Assembly (NCBI GenBank): GCA_035527835.1
Contig: DATKZS010000006.1
Coordinates: 1-37,873, forward strand
Length of the DNA: 37,873 bases
Direction: 5' to 3'
Source of the DNA: DATKZS01 sp035527835 [NCBI: bacterium]
GTDB lineage: Bacteria; RBG-13-61-14
Numbering within the stretch: position 1 is the first letter of the stretch; every line of letters starts with the position of its first letter. Below the pieces are notes generated by a model that had not been told where the DNA came from, made no database searches, and worked only from the letters and a program-made list of their open reading frames with translations. Below are positions 1-8,200 of this stretch, piece by piece. The position numbers were made by a program, and so were the translations under genes.

Positions 1-3000
1 GTCGTAGCTCTGATGTAATGACAGGACCTCGGCCTGGAGGATGGCTTGGTCGGAACCCAGCACGTAGCCGTCGCCGTCGCCCTCGCCCCAGTAGTAGCAG
101 CCCGGGGTGTCCGGGAAGGCGGCAAGGTTGGGGCTCGGGTCGAAGCTCCACAGGTCGCTCGCGTTCCAGTACTCGTGGAAGTTGAAGTTGTTGTCCCTTC
201 CTACGAGCGTCTCGAAGTTGGTGGCGCCGTCGGCGGGGTCAAGGGGATCGAGGGGAGGCGAGCCGGCCTGGTGCGTGGCCTCGTAGAGGTCGGGGATGTA
301 GTCGCCGTCGCTGTCCCAGTTGGTCGGATTCGTAAAGTGGGTGTTAACCTCGTCGCCGTCGCAGAGGCCGTCGCCGTCGGTGTCCAAATCAAGGGGATCG
401 GTGCCATAAGTGTTTATCTCTTCCCCGTCACTCAAGCCATCGCCGTCGGTGTCCGGGCCGCAGGGGTCTGTGCCCAGGGCGTACTCTTGGTCATTGAGCA
501 GGCCATCCCAGTCCTTGTCCGTGCAGCTGCCTACGCAGATCCGGGCAAAATAAATCTCAGAATTTCCGTCGCGATCATCCTCCCAGCTCACCCCGAAATC
601 CGAGCCGGTCCAGGCAAGGGAAGGATTGTTGCTAGTATTCGCGTCGTTGGTGACCCGGAGGTCCGCTCCGATCTTGGCGCCGGCCGCGGAGACCCGGGCA
701 AAATAAATCTCAGCATTTCCGTCGCGCCAACCATACCAGCTCACCCCGAATTCCGAGCCGGTCCAGGAAAGGGAAGGAGTGTAGCTCCCACCCCCGTCGT
801 AGGTGACCCGGAGGTCCGCTCCGATCTTGGTGCCGGCCGCGGAGACCCGGGCAAAATAAATTTGATAATTTCCGTCGCGGTGATCAAACCAGCTCACCCC
901 GAACTCCGAGCCGGTCCAGGCAAGGGAAGTATCGGAGCTCTCATTCTCGTCGTTGGTGACCCGGAAGTCAGCTCCGATCTTGGTGCCGGTCGCGGAGACC
1001 CGGGCAAAATAAATCTCTGAATTATTATCGCGCCAATCAAACCAGCTCACCCCGAACTCCGAGCCGGTCCAGGAAAGGGAAGGAAGGCCGCTAATGCTCG
1101 CATCGTTGGTGAACCGGAGGTCCGCTCCGATCTTGGAGCCGGAAGCGCCGATCCGGGCAAAATAAATCTCACGATTTCCGTCGCGAGAATCCTCCCAGCT
1201 CACCCCGAACTCCGAGCCGGTCCAGGAAAGGACAGGATACCTGCTAAAACTCGCAGCGTCGGTGATCCGGAGGTCGGCCCCGATCTTGGCGCCGGAAGCG
1301 GAAACGCGGGCGAAATAAATCTCATAATTTCCGTCGCGATCATCCTGCCAGCTCACCCCGAACTCCGAGCCGGTCCAGGAAAGGAAAGGATAGCTGCTGA
1401 CATTCGCGGCAGTGGTGACCCGGAGGTCCGCCCCGATCTTGGCGCCGGAAGCGGAAACCCGGGCAAAATAAATTTCATAGTCGCCGTCGCGATTATCATA
1501 CCAGCTCACTCCGAACTCCGAGCCGGTCCAGGCAAGGGATGACGGGTAGCTATTACTCGCGTCGTTGGTGACCCGGAAGTCCGCTCCGATCTTCTCGGGT
1601 TGCAAATCGTCAATGAGCGGATCGAATCCGCATCCGGCATATTGAACCTCCCATCCATCGGGCAAGAGGTCGCCGTCAGTGTCGGCGTTTTGGGGATCGG
1701 TGGCATGCTGATATTCAAAAAGGTTAGTAAGTCCATCGCCGTCCGCATCGGCAAGGGTATCGTCAATCAGAGGATTGAGGCTGTTTATCACTTCCCATTG
1801 ATCGGGCATGCTATCGCCGTCGGTGTCCCAATCAAGGGGATTGGTGCCATAAGTGTTTACCTCTTCCCCGTCATTCAAGCCATCGCCGTCGGTGTCCAAA
1901 ACAAGAGGATCGGTGCCGTAAGTGTTTGCCTCTTCCCCGTCGCTCAAGCCATCGCCGTCGGTGTCCGGATCAAGGGGAGCGGTGCCATAAGTGTTTACCT
2001 CTTCCCCGTCACTCAAGCCATCGCCGTCGGTGTCCCACTCAAGAGGATCGGTGCCATAGGTGTTTAGCTCTTCCCAGTCACTTAAACCGTCCCCGTCGGT
2101 GTCCGGGCTGCAGGGGTTCGTACCCAGGGCGTACTCTTGGTTATCGAGCAGGCCGTCGAAGTCCTTGTCCGCATAGATGCCTTCGCCGATCCGGGCAAAA
2201 TGAATCTCAAAATATTGACCGAGATAATCATTCCAGCTCACCCCGAACTCCGAGCCGGTCCAGGAAAGGGAAGGAGTGTTGCTAGTATTCGCGTTGTTGG
2301 TGACCCGGATGTCCGCTCCGATCTTGGTCCCGTCCGCGGAGACCCGGGCAAAATAAATCTCATTATTCCCGTCGCGATCATCATCCCAGCTCACCCCGAA
2401 CTCCGAGCCAGTCCAGAAGAGGGAAGGAGGGTTGCTGGCCCCGGCATCGTTGGTGACGCGGAGGTCCGCTCCGATCTTGGCGCCGGAAGCGCTGATCCGG
2501 GCAAAATAAATCTCAGAATTACCCCAGCGATCATCATCCCAGCTCACCCCAAACTCCGAGCCGGTCCAGGAAAGGGAAGGATAGTAGGTAGTACAACTAG
2601 CGAAGTTGGTGACCAGGAGGTCCGCTCCGATCTTGGCGCCGGAAGCGCCGATCCGGGTAAAATAAATCTCAGGATTTCCGTCGCGCCAATCAAACCAGCT
2701 CACCCCGAACTCCGAGCCGGTCCAGGAAAGGGAAGGATCGATGCTATCATCCACGGCGTTGGTGACTCGGAGGTCCGCTCCGATCTTGGTCCCGTCCGCG
2801 GAGACCCGGGCAAAATAAATCTCAGCATTTCCGTCACGAATATCATACCAGCTCACCCCGAACTCCGAGCCGGTCCAGGAAAGGGAAGGATAATAGTCAC
2901 GACTAATCATGTTGGTGGTGACCAGGAGGTCCGCTCCGATCTTGGCGCCGGAAGCGCTGATCCGGGCAAAATAAATCTCAGGATCTCCGTGGCGCCAATC

Positions 3001-4866
3001 AAACCATGTCACCCCGAACTCCGAGCCGGTCCAGGAAAGAGAAGAAAAGCCGTGATTATTTGCACTGGTAGCGACCCGAAGGTCCGCTCCGATTTTGGAA
3101 TAATCCACATCCTTCAAGAGCGGGTCAAACCCGCAGGCTTGATATTGAAATTCCCATCCGTCGGGCAAGAGGTCGCCGTCGGTATCGTCATTACAGGGAT
3201 CAAGGCTCTGGGAGTATTGGTATTCCTGCAGACTGGTCATGCCATCGCTGTCCGGATCGAGGGCCGCGTCATCCACCTGGTAATCAAGGCAGGCGTACTG
3301 CTGTTCCCACCAATCCGGCATGCCGTCCGAATCGGTGTCGGACGGGTGGCAGGGGTCGGTGCCATAGTGGTACTCATTGATGTTGGTCGCCAAGTCGTAG
3401 TCATAATCCGCTGCTGCGTCCGGGGTGCTCGGCAGCATGCAGGAATACGCATTCTCCCACGTGTCGGCCATACCGTCGCCGTCGGTGTCGGTCATGTCGC
3501 AGGGGACCGAGCCTTGCAGGTACTCGTCGAGGTTCGTGACCAAATCGCCGTCAGGATCGGCGCTCGCGTCGGCGGTCCGCTGGTGGAGGCAATAATAAAA
3601 TCCCTCGAACCCGTCCGGCATTCCGTCGCCGTCCGTGTCCGGGTTGCTGACGCTCGTGCCGTAGAGCGGCTCGTCGGCGTCGGCCAGGAGGTCGTGGTCG
3701 GTATCAACGGTCTGGCTCATCAGGACCCGCGCTGTGGTGTTGGTCGGATGCGTGGTGGCTATATCAGGCAGGCCGAGGTGGTCGAAGTCGGCGATGGCCA
3801 GGCCCTGGCCCTTCTGGTCGGTGTGGTAATTATAGGTGCTCGTGAAATGTCCATGGCCGTAGGAGAGGATCAGGGAGAGGCCCGGGGCCGCGGCGTTGCT
3901 GGTCACGGCGATGTCGGGGAGCCCGTCGCCGTTCAGGTCGGAGAGCCTGACCTGGAACGGGTCGTTGCCCGCGGCAAGGCTCTTGAATAGAGTGAACCCG
4001 CCCAGCCCGTCGCCCAGCAGCACCACCGCGCTGTCCACGCTCCCCGCCACCGCCACCACCGCATCCGCAAGACCGTCCCCGTTCACGTCGCCCAGCGCCA
4101 CGTCCTGGTTATAACCGCCCGCACTCACTACGTTCGGCGCTCCGAACCCGCCCGCGCCGTCGCCCAGCAGCACCGAGATCGTGTTCTCGTTGTAGTTCGC
4201 GGTCACCACGTCCAGGATGGTGTCGCCGTTCACGTATCCCGCGGCCAGGTCCAGGCAAAAACCCGCGCTGTAGGCCGTGGCCGCGTCCAGCGTCCCGACG
4301 CCGTTCCCCAGCAACACCCCCACCTTCTGGTCGCCCCGCCGGCACACCGCCACGTCCGCGAGCCCATCCTTGTTAAAGTCCCCCGCCACGATCCCGTCCA
4401 GGCCGTTACCCGCCGCGTAGCCGCTGCCCTGGACCGTAAACGTGCCGTTGCCATTGCCGGTGAGCACCCAGACCTTGTTCGCGCTGTAGTCCGAGATGGC
4501 CAGGTCCAAGATGGTGTCGCCCGCGAGCTGCACCACTGCCACGTCCCGGAGCCGCGTGCCCACCACGTAACCCGCCACGCCGAACGTCCCGTTCCCCTGG
4601 TTCATCAATATCGAGTATTTCGGGTTGGAATTATTGTCATGGACAACGACCAGATCCTCCCACCCATCCTTATTAAAGTCTCCATGAGCCATGCGGTAGG
4701 GCGTGGCCCCGATGCTGTAGCTCTGCGCCGGGTCGAAGGCGATGGGGTCGGCGGAGAGGGCGAGGGAGGGAAGGAAAAGCAGAACAAGGAGCAGGATGAA
4801 AATCTTGAATGAAGTGCGGAGCCGGGAAGCTGAAGACCTTGCCTGGTTGACTGTGGGTAACCTCAT
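1..4866 (-). CDS. Giant secreted FG-GAP / calcium-repeat / 51-residue propeller-repeat protein (C-terminus beyond left edge)
   Basis: The frame is open from an ATG at 4866 to the left edge, giving 1622 visible residues and no stop. GGAG lies 7 nt upstream of the ATG. Residues 1-36 form a signal peptide with a long hydrophobic core (FILLLVLLFLPSLALS). Residues about 37-390 are FG-GAP/VCBS repeats (GDFNKDGWEDLVV and similar), a beta-propeller seen in surface adhesins. Residues about 390-585, 892-1085 and 1443-1622 are thrombospondin type-3-like calcium repeats (DTDGDGLSDGEE). Residues 585-892 hold six and 1085-1443 hold seven 51-residue repeats of the form KIGADLRVT...SLSWTGSEFGVSW...GNAEIYFAR, likely propeller blades. 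The last visible residues (DGDGYVLGSDQAILQ) look dockerin-like. Inferred role is an extracellular, calcium-stabilised binding or adhesion protein; the ligand is unknown. It is transcribed divergently from the lipid operon. Confidence 0.9.
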   Translation of the reverse strand, partial: MRLPTVNQARSSASRLRTSFKIFILLLVLLFLPSLALSADPIAFDPAQSYSIGATPYRMAHGDFNKDGWEDLVVVHDNNSNPKYSILMNQGNGTFGVAGYVVGTRLRDVAVVQLAGDTILDLAISDYSANKVWVLTGNGNGTFTVQGSGYAAGNGLDGIVAGDFNKDGLADVAVCRRGDQKVGVLLGNGVGTLDAATAYSAGFCLDLAAGYVNGDTILDVVTANYNENTISVLLGDGAGGFGAPNVVSAGGYNQDVALGDVNGDGLADAVVAVAGSVDSAVVLLGDGLGGFTLFKSLAAGNDPFQVRLSDLNGDGLPDIAVTSNAAAPGLSLILSYGHGHFTSTYNYHTDQKGQGLAIADFDHLGLPDIATTHPTNTTARVLMSQTVDTDHDLLADADEPLYGTSVSNPDTDGDGMPDGFEGFYYCLHQRTADASADPDGDLVTNLDEYLQGSVPCDMTDTDGDGMADTWENAYSCMLPSTPDAAADYDYDLATNINEYHYGTDPCHPSDTDSDGMPDWWEQQYACLDYQVDDAALDPDSDGMTSLQEYQYSQSLDPCNDDTDGDLLPDGWEFQYQACGFDPLLKDVDYSKIGADLRVATSANNHGFSSLSWTGSEFGVTWFDWRHGDPEIYFARISASGAKIGADLLVTTNMISRDYYPSLSWTGSEFGVSWYDIRDGNAEIYFARVSADGTKIGADLRVTNAVDDSIDPSLSWTGSEFGVSWFDWRDGNPEIYFTRIGASGAKIGADLLVTNFASCTTYYPSLSWTGSEFGVSWDDDRWGNSEIYFARISASGAKIGADLRVTNDAGASNPPSLFWTGSEFGVSWDDDRDGNNEIYFARVSADGTKIGADIRVTNNANTSNTPSLSWTGSEFGVSWNDYLGQYFEIHFARIGEGIYADKDFDGLLDNQEYALGTNPCSPDTDGDGLSDWEELNTYGTDPLEWDTDGDGLSDGEEVNTYGTAPLDPDTDGDGLSDGEEANTYGTDPLVLDTDGDGLNDGEEVNTYGTNPLDWDTDGDSMPDQWEVINSLNPLIDDTLADADGDGLTNLFEYQHATDPQNADTDGDLLPDGWEVQYAGCGFDPLIDDLQPEKIGADFRVTNDASNSYPSSLAWTGSEFGVSWYDNRDGDYEIYFARVSASGAKIGADLRVTTAANVSSYPFLSWTGSEFGVSWQDDRDGNYEIYFARVSASGAKIGADLRITDAASFSRYPVLSWTGSEFGVSWEDSRDGNREIYFARIGASGSKIGADLRFTNDASISGLPSLSWTGSEFGVSWFDWRDNNSEIYFARVSATGTKIGADFRVTNDENESSDTSLAWTGSEFGVSWFDHRDGNYQIYFARVSAAGTKIGADLRVTYDGGGSYTPSLSWTGSEFGVSWYGWRDGNAEIYFARVSAAGAKIGADLRVTNDANTSNNPSLAWTGSDFGVSWEDDRDGNSEIYFARICVGSCTDKDWDGLLNDQEYALGTDPCGPDTDGDGLSDGEEINTYGTDPLDLDTDGDGLCDGDEVNTHFTNPTNWDSDGDYIPDLYEATHQAGSPPLDPLDPADGATNFETLVGRDNNFNFHEYWNASDLWSFDPSPNLAAFPDTPGCYYWGEGDGDGYVLGSDQAILQAEVLSLHQSYD
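541..1612 (-). repeat. Seven tandem 153-bp repeats (propeller array 2)
   Basis: Seven in-frame copies start at 541, 694, 847, 1000, 1153, 1306 and 1459, with an exact 153-bp period (51 codons). Most of each unit is nearly invariant at the DNA level. Two short windows vary: the loop after LRVT and the loop after GVSW. A seven-unit array fits a closed seven-bladed propeller, which is inference. Confidence 0.92.
2191..3112 (-). repeat. Six tandem 153-156-bp repeats (propeller array 1)
   Basis: Copies begin at 2191, 2344, 2497, 2653, 2806 and 2962. Two units carry one extra codon (156 bp) in the variable loop. They are the same family as the array at 541-1612 and share the invariant core WTGSEFGVSW. 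The unit nearest 3112 is the most diverged (GVTWFDWRHGDPEIYFAR), as expected for an edge copy escaping homogenisation. Confidence 0.9.
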
Positions 4867-5195
4867 GGCTTGCTCCTTTCGCAGGGCTGCGACAAGTGCC
4901 TGGCTGATACAATCGTTAATAACAGCCTAGACAATCCGGGAAAAAAAGTCAAGCAAATTCTTCAAAATATTCTGGGGGGGGGTAAGCGCATGAACAAGCG
5001 CGGGTGAATGCGCGGGGGAGTTCGCGGGTGAGGGCACCCGCGCCCCTGCCGCAGGTAAGTCTCTGGCCAAGGTGGTGACCCAGATCAGCGGGGACCCCCG
5101 CGCCCCGGCGGGAGGGAAGTCAATCAACGGGAGAAGGTTGCCGGCTGGCCGCCGGCGCTACCCCACCAGTGAGGTTGGCCCGCGAAAATTTTCAG
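4867..5195. other. Divergent intergenic region with small hairpins, no gene seen
   Basis: About 330 bp lie between the surface-protein start and the lipid-operon promoter. The stretch holds a G9 run near 4974-4982, a perfect 8-bp hairpin at 5023-5042 (CGCGGGTG / CACCCGCG) and a palindromic GCCGG...CCGGC motif at 5140-5156 of the kind found in REP-like repeats. No convincing open frame with a ribosome site is present. A minus-strand promoter for the surface protein is expected near 4915-4940, where TTGTCT and TGTATC stand 17 bp apart, but it is weak. Confidence 0.5.
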
Positions 5196-5224
5196 TTGAC
5201 ATCCGGCCTTCGAGCTTCTATAGT
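5196..5224 (+). promoter_or_regulatory. Strong sigma-70 promoter of the lipid operon
   Basis: TTGACA (5196-5201, perfect -35) is followed after exactly 17 bp by TATAGT (5219-5224). The predicted start is near 5231, about 70 nt before the GTG start codon. Confidence 0.8.
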
Positions 5225-5232
5225 TAAGGTAC

Positions 5233-5252
5233 TAGACTGACGTGTCAGTCTA
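5233..5252. promoter_or_regulatory. Perfect 20-bp palindromic operator at the transcription start
   Basis: TAGACTGACGTGTCAGTCTA has 9-bp arms, perfectly complementary, around a GT centre. It begins about 2 bp after the predicted transcription start, so a bound protein would block initiation or promoter clearance. The size and form suit a TetR-family homodimer, a group that often senses acyl-CoAs, but no such regulator gene lies in the window. Which protein binds is inference. Confidence 0.75.
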
Positions 5253-5299
5253 AGGGCTATGCGAAGCGATTGGCGGCATGAATTCGGTAGGAGGATGAC

Positions 5300-8200
5300 G
5301 TGATAAAGGAAACGAGGCCGGCGCTGGGCGTTGACGTGGGGGCGCTGTACGTGAAGCTGGTGATGGCGGACGGGGATGGGCGGGTGGGCTCGACCAAGTA
5401 CGTGGCGCACCGGGGCCATCCGGTCACGGCGCTGCGGGAGTCGCTGGCCGAATTTCTGGACGGGGTTGACCTCAAGCTGGGGATCACGGGGACGCATGCG
5501 GCGGCGATCGCGGCGCAGCTCGGGATCGAGGCCGTGGACATGGTGCGGGCGCAGGTGGCGGCGGTAAAGGAGCGGGCGCCCCGGGCGCGGAACATCATAG
5601 ACGTTGGCGGCGGGTCGGTCACGCTGATCCGTTTGAACGAGAAGGGCGAGTTCGAGGGCATGACGCGGAACTCTTTGTGCGCGGCGGGCACGGGGTCGTT
5701 CCTGGACGAGCAGGCCGCGCGGCTGAACCTGAATTACGATGAGCTCAACGATTTCCCGAGCGTGGCGGACCCGCCGCGGATCGCGACGCGCTGCGCGGTG
5801 TTCGCGAAGTCGGACCTGATCCACCACCAGCAGGCGGGCCGGGACCGGGTGGAGTGCTGGTCCGGGTTGTGCCACGGGATGGTGCGGACGTTCCTGGGCA
5901 CGCTGTTAAAGGGCCGGCCGCTCGCGGGGCTCACCGTGATCGTGGGCGGGGTGGCGCAGAACCCGGAGATCATGCGGCGGTTGAAGGAGCTTTACGGCGA
6001 CCTGGTGATGAGCCTTCCGGACTCGCACCTCATCGGCGCGATGGGGGCGGCGATGCTGGCTCGGGCGGTGGTGTCGCCGGGTTTCATCTCGAAGCTTACG
6101 GAGGGCAGGGGCCGTATGGAGGACAAGGCGCTGGCGTCGCGGCCGGCGCTCAAGCTCGTGAAGTCCAAGTACCCTTCGTGGGAGGTCGAGGAGAGTTACA
6201 AGGACTCTGAGGAGAGCGAGGTCCGGGTGACGCGGCTGCCGGGGGGCCACCGGGACAAGAGTGTCCCGGCCACCGGGGAGGAGCGGGACAAGAGTGTCCC
6301 GGCCACCAAGGAGGAGCGGGACAAGAGTGGGCCGGCCACCAAGGAGGAGCGGGACAAGAGTGGGCCGGCCACCGAAGAGGAGCGGGACAAGAGTGTCCCG
6401 CCTACCAGGGCGGAGTGCTACATGGGCGTTGACATCGGGAGCACGAGCACCAAGCTGTTGCTCACGGACCTGGCCGGCGAGGTGTTGTGCGACGTTTACC
6501 GCAAGACCTCGGGCGATCCCATCGGCGCGACCAAGAAGTTGTTCGACGCTCTCTTGGAGCTCGGGGAGCGGCGGGGGGTGGAGTTCGAGATCAAGGGCGC
6601 GGTGACCACGGGTTCGGGCCGGAAGATGGTGGGCCTGGTGATCGGGGCGGACGACGTGGTGAACGAGATCACGTGCCACGTTACGGGCGCGATGCGGGTG
6701 GACCCCGGGATTGACACGATTTTCGAGATCGGGGGCCAGGACTCGAAGTACATGCGGACGAAGCACGGTGTGATCCGGGACGCGGCCATGAATTACGTTT
6801 GCGCGGCTGGTACGGGGTCGTTCGTGGAGGAAGTCTCGCGCAAGATGGGTTACGCGGTGGAGGACGTGGGGGCGGCGGTGATGGACATCTCTCCTCCGCA
6901 CACCTCGGACCGGTGCACGGTGTTCATGGAGCAGGACGTGAACCGGCTTTTGCGCGCCGGGCAGACCCGGGAGGAGGCGCTGGCCGCGGTGCTTTACTCG
7001 GTGGTGCAGAATTACTTGAACAAGGTGGTGGCCAGGCGTTATTACTCGCGGGACAAGATTTTTTTCCAGGGCGCGACGGCGCGGAACCCTGGCTTGGTGG
7101 CGGCGTTCGAGAACCTGCTGGGCGTGGAGATGGTGGTGTCGCCGTACGCGCACGTGATGGGGGCGTGGGGAGCGGCGCTGCTGGCTCGGGAGAGGATGGA
7201 GGAGAGGCAAGGGGAGCGGGATCATTCCGGGACGAAGTTCCGGGGCCTGGACCTGTCGAAGAGGAAGATCACGCTCCGGGCCGAGCGGTGCGAGCAGTGC
7301 GCGAACGACTGCGAGCTGACGTTTGCTGAGATCGAGGGGGTGGAGGAGGAGCCGTCGTGGGGCTACATGTGCGGCCGGGAGCCGGGCGAGAAGAAGAAGC
7401 GGACCGTGGGCGAGTACCGCCTGTTCGAGGCGCGGGAGAAGCTGCTCCGGGACACCGGACAGGTGGAGCTTCCCCCGGACGCGCCCACGGTCGCGGCGCC
7501 GCGCGCTCTGTCCATGTACACCTATCTGCCGCTGTGGCGGCGCTTCTTCGGGGAGCTGGGCTACCGGCTCAAGGTGTCGCCCACGACCAACCCCGAGATC
7601 AAGAAGCTGGGCACCGAGGTCGCGGCGGGCGATTTCTGCTTCCCGGTCAAGGCGGCGCTGGGTCACGGCCGCTGGGCCCTGGAGAAGTCCGGCGCCGACT
7701 GGGTGTTCATCCCCCACACCATCTCCAATAAGCCGAATGAGTATACCACCAATTCCTATTTCTGCCCCTACGTGCAGTCGTACCCGTCGCTGGTCAAGAC
7801 CGCGGCCGGGCTGCACGGGGTGGCGACCCAGAGGCTGCTGGCGCCGGTGCTCGATCTGCGCTGGCCCGAGAAGAAGCAGGTGATGGAGCTTACCGAGAAG
7901 CTGGGGCCATCGCTCGGCGTGAGCCAGAAGCAGGTGAAGCTTGCCTGGTCCGCGGCGCTCGCCTCGCAGCAGGAGTTCGAGGACGCCTGCGTGGCGGAGG
8001 GCAAGCGCGCGCTTGACGAGATCGCGGCGGCCGGCAAGCCCGCGGTGCTGATCCTGGGCCGGCCGTACAACACCTGTGATCCCGGCATCAACCTGGAGCT
8101 GGTCCGCAAGATCGCCGAGCGCGGGCACACCGTGATCCCGCTCGACTTCATGCCGTTCGACCCGGCGGAGCTGGGGCCGGAGTTCTCGAACCTGTTCTGG

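Noticed and set aside
46-1020. 324-residue plus-strand frame with repeats
   Set aside because: Same reason: antisense to the second propeller array and calcium repeats.
541-3112. CRISPR-like array
   Set aside because: The 153-bp repeats are in frame, multiples of three, have no short direct repeat with unique spacers, and translate into consistent protein repeats.
2137-3990. 617-residue plus-strand open frame with DPGKINL repeats
   Set aside because: It is the complement of the surface-protein repeats; its apparent repeats mirror the 153-bp array. There is no signal peptide or ribosome site, and the minus-strand reading has all family motifs.
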